From: Sycobia sp. Sy_11
Lineage: Eukaryota; Arthropoda; Insecta; Hymenoptera; Epichrysomallidae
Direction: 5' to 3'
Length of the DNA: 64,000 nucleotides
NCBI GenBank assembly: GCA_018907035.1
Contig: JACCIC010000002.1
Coordinates: forward strand, 7,497,001-7,561,000
This document shows positions 38,537 through 53,043 of this stretch, in pieces. A model generated the notes under the pieces. The model was given only the letters and a program-made list of their open reading frames with translations, was not told the origin of the DNA and searched no databases. Numbering within the stretch: position 1 is the stretch's first letter; the number at the start of each line of letters is the position of its first letter. The translations under genes were made by a program, and so were the position numbers.

Positions 38537-41500
38537 CACACGCGTCAGCAAAATCAACCCTGCGGAGCGCGCATACTTGGACAGCTCCCGCCCTCAATTC
38601 CGGACGAGAGGAGGAGGAGAAAGGACGAACCTGGAAGATTTTATGTGTACCAAGAAGTCAGATGTCAGTGTCGCGCACTGATTCCCCGTTGAGCCGTAAG
38701 CGCGGGGGAAGAGCCAGCAAGTGATTCGCGCAAAATAACGCAGCTTATAGCAGCGGTGGAAGGAAGTGGGCGCTGACCGAGAACGCGGAGAAGGACAAAT
38801 TATATATATATATTATAGAAGACGCGGTGGGGAAGAAAAAACAGATCGCGGCGATCTCGGAACATAGAGAGAGAGAGAGAGAAAGAGAGATCTGAACAAT
38901 GGGCTGCTCCGTGGCGGCGTCGACAGTGACGCCGAGCGGAAATTCGCTCAGGCTGCAGCTTTTGTTGGTCGGTTGTCACGAGAAGAAGGCGAGGGCGGGC
39001 GAGGGTTAATGCTAAAAAGGATCCGGGGTGCGAGGCCGGATTCTTTCCTTTACTTTTTGTTAGCGGCGCTCCAGGTACAAAGAAAGCATTATTTACCAGT
39101 TCTTTTTCAACTTGGGAGAGCTAAGATCTTTCCTTGAGTCGTGTTCGTGACGAATGTTCTTAACGTCATTCGAAATATGAAAGTTAATGACGGCTGGTAC
39201 AGCTTGCCTCCATTTTTTTTTTCCTTCTAAATATGAAACTCTGATAGAAGGAAAGTGTTATGCAATTAATGTCCAAACTACTGACCGTCGCTGGCCACTA
39301 CTTTTATCAATCTTTTGTCTGTCAGTCTAGAAATTCCACGTGAAAGAAATTGATCGTCTTTCCAGTCTATCCAAGAATCACTTCTTGACTTCTTGATAAG
39401 AACGGGACTGATCGTTAACCAGGCCATGTGACATTGACAAAAGTAAGAGGTAATCCAATGGAGAGACGTGCGGGCAGTCTGACAGTTGAAGCTTCTGGAT
39501 TTCGGAATCTTGAAACTTCCACTTAGGCATTTGGAACTATTATGACTGAATCACTTTTACAATGTCGAACGAGCATTTGGCGGAGCATGACTGCCATATT
39601 TTTATAATAATTAATTTTATAATCTTTTTGAAAACTTTTTTCTTCAGGACTCGTCATATGCATTAACTATGTATAAATATGTACATATACCGTATAATTG
39701 CTCAGATGCCATGCGCTATCGTCAAATGCGTTTATTAGGTGCTATAATAATTGACCGCAATATATTTATTTGAACTCACGCGTTAAATGTTCGCTATAAA
39801 AATCTGGTACGAGTCTGACTTTGGCATCATGAATATTCTTTATGACCGTTCAAATAGAGGCATGACCAGAGATACCCCTAGATAATTAGCGTATGTTATT
39901 ATGACAATGAACTTGGTTAAGAATTTTAGCTTTGTAGTTGCTAAATTATAGGCGTTACTTCTATCAATTCGGCTACGTTTGTAAAGAATCTCGGACGAAT
40001 AACGCAAGACTTCCAATTCCTTATCATTAAATTTTGTATCTTGCATTGCTATTCCACTTTGCGTATTTCGCATAATCGAAACTATTACAGACACGTTTCT
40101 TTAATTAAAAGCATCATTGGACAGAAACAGAACAGCGTAAATTCACGCGAATCGCGATGATTCGGGACAGAAATGACATTTTCAATGGAAAGTCATTTTC
40201 TGCTGTTAATCAAATCATTTATTCGATATGGCTATATTGTTAGGTGTTGAAATGTACTGTATGATGATATTTTGATTTTGACAAGCGCTTACGGCTACAG
40301 GTATTCTTTATAAAACTTCGTGAGCGAAAGCATTTATGCGTTAATACATGAGATTCAAAAGCTTGTTTATATTTGTGCTTTTGAATGATGAACTTCTAGT
40401 TCTGAAACTATATCTTACAGAAATCAATATAGTTTGATAATACAAAATGTACGAATTACATGTTGTGTTTCTATTCATGTTATAACCTTTTGAAATTTAA
40501 TGATTATACAAACTGAATCTAATGCATTCAGAAATTTCCATTTCTTACCCTGACATTAATACCATTAAGTTTGTGGATTTTGTTCACAGTACGTCAGCAT
40601 GAAAGGACTTTAATGCATCGTTACATAAATTGTGAGTTTTCGCATTAATTCTATGATCTTAACGTTCATAACTTTGCCTCATCTGGAATCTAGCATTAAA
40701 ATAAATAGAATGTACATTATATGAAGTATTACATGCGAATAACTTTCAAAAATCATTTGAAAAATAAAAATTCACCAAAATCAGTAAATTCCTATCACTT
40801 AGCTGGTATAAGAACGTTGTAAATGTCCATAGATAGTTATTAATATAACGCGAGTTCGGCAAATCCGTAGCTTCCACAACGACCGCACACTTTGATACAA
40901 TGGTTATCGATGATATTTTCCGCGTCGTATGAGCGCGATATTTCCGCCTGAACATGTTGTAGGGGAATAATTGAAATCTATCAGAATTAATTTATCGTTG
41001 CGAATAAGCGTGCCATCAGGGGAATTGCGTAAAGCTGATTGTATTGCGTTAAAATTAACGAAAGGTATTTTACAGCTCGACTCGATCTAACTGAATATAA
41101 ACCAGGTAAATGGAATATCAGTTGAATGTTTGATTTGATCAGGATAATGAAATATTAACGATAGTTTAATATTGGAAATATTCGTAGTGGAAATTTTTAT
41201 GAAGATTCCTAATAATTGTCTGTTCAACGTAAATGAAAGGACAGAAGCGTTTAGTGCAGTAAAATAATAACAGACGATTTTTAAACAATTACTGAATAAT
41301 AGATATAAAAGTAAAGGAAATGTAAAAATAATGTTGAAAATAAAAAGCAATGACGTCTCGTTCTATTCAACAATTACGGAAGGGGAATAAAAAGATAGCC
41401 CAACAAAAGGTTCCTGAAGAGCAGTGCTCCGATAAATAAAGCCAGTGATTATACGACGTATCCAGGACTCTCGGAGATTTCTATAAAATCGTCGTTTGAA

Positions 41501-43959
41501 AATCCTTTCCATTACGGGGAAAATCTGTTTTCCCGCATCCCGGCAGCCGTCTAAATTCTAACTAGGCCAAAACTGAATTCGGATTAACTAAGCAATCGGA
41601 CTGTAACCCTCAGCTGTCGAGTTTCGGCTGTAGTTCCGAGATTGTGTAACTCCGCGACTATATATATGTGTAGATGCTTATTTTTAAAAGAAAAGTTTAT
41701 TGACAGAAGTTTTGTTGCAATTCAAAATTTAGAATTTATTCGTTTTAACCGGATGGAACACGTTTAACTGTGACAAAAGTATGACTGTGAAGAAATTTTC
41801 AACATTAATATATCCAGATAATTGTATGTTTCGCAAAAATTTTCAGTTCTTATACGTCATAATGTAACGTAAGTAGTTATCAATCGTATCATCCAAAAAT
41901 TAACATAAATATAACATGTTTTATGAAAACATGTAAACGAAAATCATAGAAGACTGGTTCACTCAGGCCACATCTTCGATAAAAACAAGATTTGAATTAA
42001 ACAAAGCTAAATTAGCGATGTGTGAAACTTTGCTAATGAAATTTTTGTAATGATATAGAAAAGTTTTCCGTATCATATGGTATCCCATACCGATCGATCT
42101 GATTAATTTCCCAGAATTTTCAATGAACACTCTCATTTCTCGCAATTCCACTGTCTCAATTCTGCGCCCCAAAATCCCAGACCTGCTCGCACGACGTTTA
42201 CCCGACCAAACGCAGAACCATCGAAAGCGAACGCCACGTTCGCGCTCGAATTGCGGCGCGCCTGTCGCTAAAAAGAAACGAAGACCGAGACCCGAGAGCG
42301 CTGTATCTCGCCCCTCCCTCGCCGCCCCGCAACGAAGCCCGGCCGCTGTATAACGACGACAACGCCGGAAACACGCCGGCAATCCCGCGCTCGGCGCGCG
42401 AACGCGGAGCTCGCGCGACATGGCTCGGCCGAGAATTTACTGCCCGGTATCGGGGACTGGCCCGGCAGTCCCACGTAGCCCGTCGTAAATAGCGTCATCG
42501 CCTCGGCCTCTGGCGCTCGGTGTGTACATTACGGCGTACACGCACCGCGCGTAAATTACCCGAGCGCGCATAAATTGTCACCTGATCTAGTGCGTGGTGG
42601 GGGCGGGGGGTACGGGGGGGGGAGCGGCGACGCCACAGCGACGGGAGAATTCTTGCGAGGGGCCGGGGGCGCGCATATCGACGCGCGAAAATGTCGACGA
42701 CGAGACTCCGCGGCCCCGAGCGAAGTAGACGAAGTTGAGCGTGAGCCACGGTCGTATACGCGGATCAGTGAGCTCCGGTGGGGCGGGGGGCCGAGGTTCT
42801 TCGTTAGCTTTGTACAATGAGATGGGATGCACGAACGGAAACAATGGTGCTAAAATGAAAAAGAGCGTTAATTTTTTTTCAATGTTCATCATTTGCGGTT
42901 AAATGAATATTAATTCAAGGTAAAAGAACCGTTTAATAGGATGAATTTGTCAATTTCAATACTTACAAGGAATATTTTTATAAATTTTATTCATCAAATA
43001 ACAAATAGACATATATTAATCAAGTTTTTGCTAATTTTTTAATTCCCGTTTAATAGCCGCCTATTTTTCGATGTTTTTTGTTATTTGAGCTGCTGCATTG
43101 TAATTTATAAACAATAATTAAAAAAAACGTCCGCACTCTCAATTCGATTGCTTTCATTCCACCACTTTTATTTGTCTTTTGATAACTACATATCTCAAAA
43201 GTAGAGATTTTATCCGTCTTTCATTGATTTCTACAATTTTTTACCTTACACGATCTTGGCTTTTTATAATAGATTCTATTTTTTAAAAATAAATATAATA
43301 ATATGGTTGGTAATATTCTTCTAATTAGTATTACGCACAAAATGCAACAGAAAATGTGACTGTCGAACTGTTGACGTCATGAGCTACGACCGACCGACCA
43401 ACGCACTCAATGCTCAGAGCTAACTCCGCCTCAGCGCTCAGAGCGTCTCTGTAAGCCCTCGATGATTGACGGTGTAACATTTGTTTCTGATAATTTTTTC
43501 CTTAGCAAATGCTTGAAAAATTATCGAATTAAATGCGTCGCGCGTCTAAGCGAAACTGCTTCGGGTTACCGATTAAATTAAATTTTGTCTCCGAACTCCA
43601 TTGATATTGCTCATATCAGAATTATCTATTTTTATTCTTAATCCAATGTTTTCGTTTCCATGGGTAACTGGTCGTTGAACTGGGGAGGCTAAACACTTTC
43701 ATAGGCTTTCCACCGATAGCATATTTCATTATGCTTTAATTTTAATGGTCAGCTGATTAATCGGTCGTTCATTTCTTTCGGAGTCGTGCTGGGGATCGAG
43801 CGCTGGCTACCATCACATACTTTCCATACAGTTCTTCTTCCAGTTCGATCAATTATTGAACGTTGCCCGCGGAACGACAGAACGCAAGAAATAAAGTGAC
43901 AATTTCATCGTTCCTTTCAGTGTTGATAAACGAAATTTGCCAATCCCGTGGAAGAGAAC

Positions 43960-43981
43960 ACACACACACACACACACACAC
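43960..43981. repeat. (CA)n microsatellite
   Basis: A perfect ACAC run. It precedes the GC-richer island 44030-44480. Confidence 0.93.
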
Positions 43982-45213
43982 ATAATCCTTTGAGAGCACT
44001 CGCCTAGACTAAGAGCTACCTTCGCCAAAATCTAATGCCGCTGCTAGGCTATGCATTGCCGCCCGAGCCGTTGGAATACGACATCAGCAGTAGTTCCACT
44101 GGGCAAGGGGTTTGGCAGGTGGTCGGGGGAGGGCGGGCAACCTTGTCTTCCGCAGAACGGACACGCCGTAAAACGGGGCTCGCGTTCGTCGCGTTCCTAT
44201 TTCGCGCGGAGGCCGGGCCCGGTGTAGTTTTCAGTCGTCCGCCCCCTCCCCCCCTCCGCCCCACAATGTTCCTTATCGGGAGAGGAGTCCCTTCGCCGTC
44301 CTTCCTCGTTCTGGCCTCGATGCATTGTGCCGTTGGCAGCGCCTCGCGCGCCGAGCGCACTTCTGCACGCCCGTACGTAGCCCGCCCTCCGTAAATTGGG
44401 TGGAAATTGCGAGCTGCGTCGGTTACATGAGGAATTTTGCGGAGGAGTCGTCCGACGCCGAGCGGGAAATAGCTTTGCGCGGGCAGCAAAAATTTTTCCA
44501 TTGCTATTCTTTTCTTTTTTTATCAATCTAATTTTGAGGAAAGTTTGATTAAGCTCGGACGACAATCTATATTATGCGAGTTAGCTACTTTCAATCTTTT
44601 TTCCTTCAGGATCGATTGGCGTAAAATGGATTCGGTGTGAGATTTTGGAACGCCTTTAGTTTTCAACTGTTCGGATTGAAATTCCCTCGGAATTTTCGAT
44701 TAAATGACGAAAATTACGAACGAATATAAAGAATTATAAAGGTGAAGAATTAGTCTTCACTAATAAAACATTTGTATTTCGTCAGATTATGGTTTTGTCT
44801 TTAAGTTTCTTTTTCAAACATTAGCATTATTCAAAATTGAAATTTCTGCTACTCCCGATGTGTCGAGAAGCTGACACGATCTGGCACCAGTTTCGAACTA
44901 TCGAGGATGCGGTTCTATTGTATAAATCTTGAAACAATGACTATCACACATGTATAATACTGCCGGTAAGAGAGGCCTGTGTTTCGCACTGTCGTCGCAA
45001 TAACCAGATTATAATTCTGTACGTAACATTATACCGACGGCATATAAAGCGCAATTTGCGCCGGGCTAACTTTCCTTCAGCGAACGAAGCTCGTAAATGA
45101 ATTTCGAGCAATTCTCGATCAGCGTCTAGTATTAGAAAAATACCCTTGAAGAAGAGGCGACGGCGAGCAACAATGTTCATCTTAACGAGGTCGCCCGAGC
45201 ACACCGGAGGACT

Positions 45214-45237
45214 ATCTCTCTCTCTCTCTCTCTCTCT
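45214..45237. repeat. (CT)n microsatellite
   Basis: A perfect CT run inside a CpG-rich patch. 45760-47010 is AT-rich with no gene seen. Confidence 0.93.
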
Positions 45238-47979
45238 TACCTTCGCCCGGCGAGCGGAAGGACGCGATACCGACACGAGGCGCCGTGTATCTTTGCCAGC
45301 GCCGCCATCGACGGGCAACAAAGGCCGCGCCGGTTGCCGCGGTTGCCGGCCACCGCGAGAGTCGAAGCCCCGTCCGCTTTCCCGGCGATTTCGATCTTTC
45401 GCTCAGTCTCGACCATTTCTGTACGTAAGACCGGGGGCTTTAAAGTCGCTCTGGGTTTTTTTTTTTTTTTTCTTTTTACACGTGCTCGGCTTTCGCCCTC
45501 GTTTTTGTTCATTCCTCCAACAATTCTTGCCTCGCGCGGGCGCGCGTCTTCTCTAAAACGATTCTCAAAAGCCGTTTGCCGAGAGGGCATATCCGTGGAT
45601 GTAGGCGCGAGGGCTGCGACAGCCAGGGGCTGGGTAAAAAATTCATTACGAGTCTCGATGCCGATGCCGGATCTGTGAAACGGCGCATGCTCTGTGAACT
45701 ACGGTCAGGCTCTATATATATACGCGATCGCGATAAGCATTCGATTTGCTTGTTTTATTAGATTGACCATCGGAGTGGTAGGTGACGGCAGAAGCATCGT
45801 CACGTGAATACAATTTTAATTATTGGGATCGTGTTAGCTTATGAGCAAAAAGTACATAATGGATTCGATAACAGACGCTTCATTATCATTAAAGAAATAT
45901 TATGTATGATACGAAACTTCATTCTGTTAGTCCATTTAGAATAACGAATTTGGACAAATCGACTAATTTACTAAGCAATAAATATATATAATTCTTCTAA
46001 TTTACGATAAATATTAATGGGAGATTTCTTTTTTTTTTACTAAAGTATGTTTATAGAACTGCATAATCAAGTCCAAAATGTATGCAGCGTCAGGGTTAAT
46101 TTCCATGGATGCTATTAAGAGATCCAAAAATCGTTATTTCCCAATGTTAACTATACATAATACGATTTAATAAAGTTAATCTCATTTAATTAATAAGTGA
46201 GTTACCTACAAAATTATTTTATCGATTATTTGTTGATGTGAGTTTTAAGTTGATAAATAATTGCATAATAAAAAAACATTTTTCCATCTTTAATACGTTA
46301 TTTGTACAATTTTGTATTTTACAAGTTAGTATAACTTTCTTTTCAAACTTAACTCTATTGCTTCGACTGAAACATAAATTGTCGACTCGCCACCCTTTGT
46401 GTAGTTTGCTGTGCTACAACGGAAAGAAAAAATTCTGAGCTATATTTTTCTCGATTTCCCAGCAGGTGCTATAAATTTGTCAGAGAAAGTAATTCCTTTT
46501 GTTACCGTACAGCCTGCAAGTGTAATGGATGAACTTCGTGTATTTTCATAATATTACGTAAAAATAATCACTAGAAAATCTTTAATATCAGCGCAATCCA
46601 TGTTGCTGCCATAAAATAATTAAAATAAATTCCGATAGTAGGACAATCTCATTAATATCAAATATATATTTTTAGAATTAATTGCAAGCTTTTATAAGCT
46701 TTTTGGCTTAAAGACACTAGTATTAACTAAACAAAACCCAGACATGAAAACCATCATGATTTTAATCGTATCAATCGCAAAAAATTATAACTATGACAGA
46801 CATTTTCACACGTAGAGTATTCAAAATTTCCGATATATGTCGCGGAATTGTAACTCTAACAAATATACTCACTAAGCCTATAGAGAGTAAAACTTGTGTA
46901 CGATTCCGTTTACTAACTGTATATATATATAGCATGTTCCGTTTACAGCCTAACCGAGCAAAGCCATCTCTTCAGATTCTATTTAAAGAAGCCGAGTCCA
47001 AATAGAAAAGCAAAACCCTCGATCGAACGTGTGTATCGGATACGGCGAAAGCAGGCTCCGTCGCCTCGTCTCCTTTAACGCCGTCCGCCGCACGTCCCCG
47101 GAACCGACCCGTCGTCCCCGCCACCCTCCCGCCCATCCCCATTGTCCCTACCCGCCCCGGCGAGTTTCTGGGACTCTGCCTGCCCCTCCTACCCCTCCTC
47201 TTACTTCGACACACTTAACCCAGATAGCGCGCGGTGAGCGACTCCTATCTGATTCGGCGGTGGGATGGTGAAGGGGGGGGGGACGACGACTTCGCGCGAC
47301 TTCCGGCGAGCCGCAGCGCGTCAAAGGGCGCGCGGGAGCTGCCATCGATTTTGCCCCCCTCCCCCTCCCATCCGGCGAGCGGCGAGGGGGCTGAAGCTGA
47401 AATAACGAGGCCGCCCGCAGCCATGGTGGGCGACTCGGTGAAAAGGCGGCAAAGGGGTGGGGAAGCGGGCTGGAGGATGCGAAATGCCCAAAGCATTCTA
47501 ATGGACTGCTGCCGCCGCGTTACGGAGGGTTTTAATTGAGTTGGGCGGTGCTGCTACTTTGCCCGATTGAATTATTCATTTGTTTGCCAGCGGGGCGTTG
47601 CCGCCGCCATACCGTGAAAAGGTACGGCGGCGCTTGGTGGCGGGGAGGGGGGGGGCTGCTTTCGATGAGTTCTCGCGTCGATTGCCACCTTGCGAGGGTC
47701 TGATTAGGTGGGTTTCGTATAGGGAGAGGAGACTTCTCCCCCCCCCCTCCTTCCACTTCTTTGATTGGAGTGCTGCGTTGTCAGGAGATGTATTCTTCCT
47801 CTGTAATTTTCCAAAGATTTCGTATAAATCGTATTTATCGATGAAATAGTCGAATGGAAATTCGTAAAACAGTTACAGACTGAGATTGGGCATGTTGACC
47901 CTTGAAGGTTTCATATCCGAGTGAATGTCCATGTGAAAATAGAAATAAGGGTAATTTAGTCCGTAAATGCACGAACGGA

Positions 47980-48023
<44 letters not shown>
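47980..48023. repeat. (AT)n microsatellite
   Basis: A perfect AT run. The GC-rich island 47030-47760 lies just to its left and contains open frames on both strands but no recognisable protein. Confidence 0.95.
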
Positions 48024-48027
<4 letters not shown>

Positions 48028-49242
48028 TTGTTGTTCACATTGGCAGCATCGATTAGCCGGGAGCTTGCTGCAAATGTATATACAGCTAGAGGGAGCATAA
48101 TTTTATTACCGTTAGGCTATCTTGTCTGTTCCACATTTTTTTTTTTTTTCAAATCCAGTACTGCGAACAGTCTGCTTACGACGATGCTCCAACATGCTCC
48201 AAGAATGGCTTCTCTTTCCAGTATAACGTAGTGCATCTAACTATATACCGATACAGCCGTAAAAATATCCTTGGCGTGAAAAAGTTTTTTCGCGGCTGAC
48301 CCGCAGTTCATATTCTATATCCCTTTTTCCAGCTGACCTACCCTTTTTGAGGAATGCGAGATATTCGACGACACGAAAAAAATTTTTTTGTTCTTTGAAA
48401 GCCCCACTGTATAAACTCGGGTGAACGCCCTATTTTCCATTACACGCGCGCCTCCGCGAGTATTTGGAGGCGCTGTATATTCAAAAAAAAAACTCGGGAG
48501 GAAGAAAAACACTGGATAAATACGAGTTGCTATTTTTCGTTTTTGTTTTTAAATTAGCGTTTTAAAGGAAAACTTAAATGTTTACTGGGAGGAGGGAGGA
48601 AATCAGGTTATATTTAATAAGAATTCCGAAGGAATTTAGTTTAACTTTTATAACTTGCGATTTGACTTTGTAAGTCGAAGTAATATCATCATAATACCAA
48701 GACGGTATTCAGCTACTGCATAAGGCTTAATATTATTCTCCTCTTTCACGTACAAAAGAAGAATCAGAGAAAAAAATCCCGCTTAAATTTTACTTGCAAA
48801 CTTTCATAAAAGAGCGCTTTACATTTTTGATTTTTAAAAAATATTCACGAGTAGCTTCAAATTATATTCCCTATACTTCTTGTACTGTATAATTATAAGA
48901 TATCGATCTATAACACTTGGGAGCATTCACGCGACGCAGTAACATATTTTTTTAATATCCAATTCTGGCCCAAATCAAAGTCCGACTCGCCGAGTTAGGA
49001 TTCGTCCCCTCGCCCCCGTGCGTTAGATTGAAAAAAAAAAAAAGAATTTCCGAACGAGGCATTTATCCCCCGGGACCCCCGTCGTATTGTAAAATGAACG
49101 GACTGCTCTGAAAATAGTCGTTACTCGGCGAGCGGCGCTGATGAAATATTCATAGGCCTGCCGGCTGAAAGTCGCACCTTTTTACGGGTATGGAAGTGCA
49201 TTTTGTCGGATGGACTACGAACAGTCGGCCGAGCTCGAGATA

Positions 49243-49268
49243 AGAGAGAGAGAGAGAGAGAGAGAGAG
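49243..49268. repeat. (GA)n microsatellite
   Basis: A perfect GA run on the plus strand. 49560-51180 is AT-rich intron with no gene seen. Confidence 0.93.
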
Positions 49269-51181
49269 CGAAAGAGAGGGAAAATTTTTATCCCGTATAT
49301 GCTTACGAATGGTGGAGTATGAAGTATACAGTTGTATATAGTGCATAAATGCGCACCATTGGATTTTAAATGGAAAGGACGATGGTGCCTATGCCAGGGC
49401 GCTTGCAAAGTACTCGAAGAAGCGCTTCAAGATCGAGTACGCAAGTTTGGAAAGGCAAGTTCGCTGGAACAGAAGTCAGGAAAGCTGAATTAGTGGATGA
49501 CTCGTGCATTGTTCGAATAGCGAGGTATAAGTATAAAATGTATCTGGCGATTTTTCTTTAGAGACCTTTTTTTCATATAAATGTGTTTTAATCAAGAACA
49601 TTATGTTAAAACAAGACATTAATTATATTAAAACCGCAATCTTAACAATAGAATGATATGTTATTAGTTAACTTTTAGCATATATGCTTAAGTCAGATCT
49701 TTTAACGGATTTGTGTAGTCTCTATATAGTTTTAAATGTATTCTTTCTAAATGTATTCTTAGTTTTAACAATTTGCGTATAAACATCGACATTAAAGAAA
49801 CATATCATCGGCGAGTTCTTTCGGTAAATGCCGACATATCTTTCGGACCTTTTGTATGGCGTGCTCTCGCTATTATTTTTGATTACAATTGTACTTAGGT
49901 CGACTGTTTTGAATTGAATTAGTATATATTTTTATCGCTCTTACTCTCTTTATATCTTTGCATATCTTTTATGGATAATCGGTTAAAAATTTTAATTGTT
50001 TAATACAATACTTTCTAATTTTTCCATTATCAAAATGGCAACGGTCGGTCATAAAGGTGATATCATTAGACTGCCATATCTTTGTTCATAAAAATTATTT
50101 TGAAAGGAAAAAATTGTACTTCAAAAAACTAAATTTATTGCTTTAATAAATTAATCATTTGATAATTTTCTGTGTGGACTAACTTCTGTCCATTTTTCTT
50201 CTATGATTTCATTAAATAATCCAATGGTATATTCGTAAATGAAGATACTACATCCAATATAATCATCTTATAATTATTCGGAATATTAATATCTTCAAAA
50301 GTTTCGTAAAAACTCCAACTATCTTTAATAATTGGTTGTCCCAACTATCTTAACTAATCTATTTGATAAAAATCATATAATACTGTATAATGGAAAATTA
50401 ATTGATGATGTTATTATTCTATAGCTCAATTATTCTTTGTGAATTTGGGAATCCCATAACTTAGATTTTTATCGTCTTCAAGCTACAATCTGAATTCAGC
50501 ATTAAATATCATTTTACCTGCTATATATATACAACCAGGTGCTTTAAATCCCATACCTTAATGTAAAATTACACCTCTTCATCTGCTTAGAATTAAATTT
50601 CAAAAGAATTCGCTCGTTAATCCGAGCTGTGCGGCATTGATTTCAGCTCGCAAAGCCCCGATCCCTTTTAGCATTTTACTATGTACTTATTTGCATCCCA
50701 ACGCGACGATTTACTTTAGCAAATCCATATATTTGCTCGGCAATTGCATCGGCGCGTTGGCCCGAGTGGGCACTTTTTTCCGGAAAATTTTTTCCGAAGC
50801 CGTATTTATTCAAGTTCGTTCGTTCGTTTATTTGCTTCGTCTCCTGCTCAAATAAATTTATCAGGAAGGAAAGGGTTGGATTTATATAGTTAAATACTTT
50901 TTTTCCATAAATATAGGATCTAAAAATACCCACCGGACATTTTAATCTCACCGAAAATATAGGCTTTCAACAAAATCATTCTATCTAAATAAACTTGAAA
51001 ACCACGAGAGGATCAAATAAGCGATCCCTTCTGATGCTCTACTTTACTCTCGACCAGGGCAGCAATTAAGTGCACTTTAGACTTATCGCGCCTTTGCAGC
51101 AATGGCACAGACGCATGATGAATCGATGGCTAGCCTCAATCGTGCCAATAATTTAATATTCGGAGTAGGGATATGACGCAG

Positions 51182-51205
51182 TCTCTCTCTCTCTCTCTCT
51201 CTCTC
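51182..51205. repeat. (CT)n microsatellite
   Basis: A CT run, with a second imperfect CT tract at about 51240-51280. Confidence 0.93.
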
Positions 51206-52659
51206 CTTAGGCTTTAATAAATAAAATTCTAATTCTCTATCTTCCTCTCTCTCTCTCTCACTCTGCCTGTCTCTCTCTCCCTGGCATATGCTCCTTTCTG
51301 GAATAATATTTCAGTAAAGACTCATAATCAATCGTCACTCAGTAGATTTAAGTCATAAATGCATATTATGCCTCATAAGTATTTGAATATATTGCTTATT
51401 TATTCTGTATCGTCCCTTACACTTACTTAAGCTTTGCTTGAGCATATACTTATTAAATCTCTGATATCAGCTAGTAAATTATTAATTTGTTTTTTTTTTC
51501 ACCACTGCAGAATTTAAGTCATGACTAATGTTTCGATTCGACTTTCATTGTTTGCCACATCCTTCACTTCCTGTGATTTTCATAGGACCGAGGTGCTGTG
51601 TAGATATGAAGTATTTATCTATGTTGTTTTTAGTTACAATATACTCTGTCCTTATATCTATGACTGACTACAAGTAACTACACGTCTATTTATGTATCTA
51701 ACCCTCTCCCACTCGAATGCCTCACATACGCAAGAACCAGACAATCATAACCTCAGAGGTACGACTGTACGAGGTAAGATAAAATGACTCTCTTTCAGAA
51801 AGCGGGAAGATCGATTTTAATCTTCGTCGGCAATGGTCGCGGCTGAAGTTATTTTCATTGGCGATTCGCGCCCCCCTCCCCTGCCTGGAATCGACTCTCC
51901 AAAGCTTCGTCGATGGTATTGACCCTCTGTCCCTCTTTCTCTCTCTTTTTTTTTACTGCGTTCTCGTACCGCCATTCGTTTTACTGCGGGCGTAAAATTC
52001 TAAAACAAATAACAAAGGAGGCGCAGCTCGGCGAATAAATTGAATTAACCGCCAGCGACGCATTTAGAGGGAATATTCGAGCGCGAAACTGTAATTCAGC
52101 GCGCTACAAGTCCGGCTAATCATTGTCGATTTGCTGCACCGTAAAATAAAGTCTTTAACGGTGGCATTTTTGCCTTCTGGATTGGAGTGCAATTAGGGAT
52201 CATTGTAGCCTGTACGACAATTATTAAATCACGCCCTTGGTCTCTAATTGATTGAAATGACGTTGAAACGATCCAAATTCAACAAATGCGTATTATCACA
52301 TAAAAATATATGTCGCTGTTCAGCTTACATCGCTTAATTCAGCGAATTTCAGTGATATGAAAATTCATATACACAAGTTTTTCATTTATAGTAAGTTGAC
52401 ATAGAAGTAAGCATATTTGTAAAAGAGAATAAATTATATTAAATGAATGAAGAAACATTCATAATTCATTTACAATCGTACACAAGTTAGAATTGCCAAC
52501 TCCGATATTCTTGTTTGTCATTCATCAGGTTCGTCTCATATCATCTTCACTTTATAACTACTCCTAACGCAAGAAGCATAATTACGCATGATTATCTGTT
52601 AAGGAAGTTTAAGATGTTCTTAAAATTAATGTCGGCATAGCTGAAAAAAACCAATCGGT

Positions 52660-53043
52660 TCAAGTAGATCCAGCCTTTCCATCTGCTTGTGCATATTGAT
52701 TATCAGAAGCTCCAGTACTTTCATTTTCATTGTGCGTGGATGTAGCAGAATATGGAGATGTGCCTCTTGGTTGATCTGAGCTGTCAACAGCTCCTCCAGA
52801 ATTTCATACAGGTTGATTTCCTGGACGAATATCCCCATGAAGAGTCTGTGGATGGTAGTACGGACTATATGAACCATATGGACTATGAAATTCATGTTGA
52901 CCTGGTCGACTTATAGCATGTGGCAGATATTGTGAATAACGTTGATCGCGATACACGGAATTAAGCTTACGTTGAGATGGTCAACATTCACGTCCAAGAT
53001 GCTTTTTTCTTCGCACCGCTTGTCGAGGTGTACAGTTTCCCAT
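52660..53043 (-). pseudogene. Broken ORF, 125 codons plus two in-frame TGA stops; parent not recognised
   Basis: Read on the minus strand from ATG (53041-53043) to TGA (52660-52662), a single frame of 128 codons is interrupted only by TGA at codons 21 and 80. The predicted peptide has strongly coding-like composition: a basic start (MGNCTPRQAVRRKKHLGREC), a Tyr/His/Pro-rich middle (HEFHSPYGSYSPYYHPQ), and a polar end (STHNENESTGASDNQYAQ). Both internal stops could come from a CGA codon by one C-to-T change, as in decayed CpG sites. The frame is never shifted. This suggests a recently decayed retrocopy or gene fragment lying inside a Shal intron. I see no poly(A) tail or target-site duplication, and I do not recognise the parent protein. 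An overlapping frame (52626-52895) is open but reads as low-quality hydrophobic sequence. A split gene with introns at the stops is less likely because the frame resumes directly. Confidence 0.5.

Noticed and set aside
42123..42820. Overlapping ORFs on both strands in a GC-rich island
   Set aside because: All frames are open because stops are rare in GC-rich DNA; composition is Arg/Pro-rich with no domain.
44035..44394. Plus-strand ORF starting MPLLGYALPPEPLEYDISSS, with a possible donor (GGCAG then GTGG) soon after
   Set aside because: The first 30 codons look mildly coding-like, but no partner exon, promoter or family could be identified and the GC-rich setting keeps several frames open by chance.
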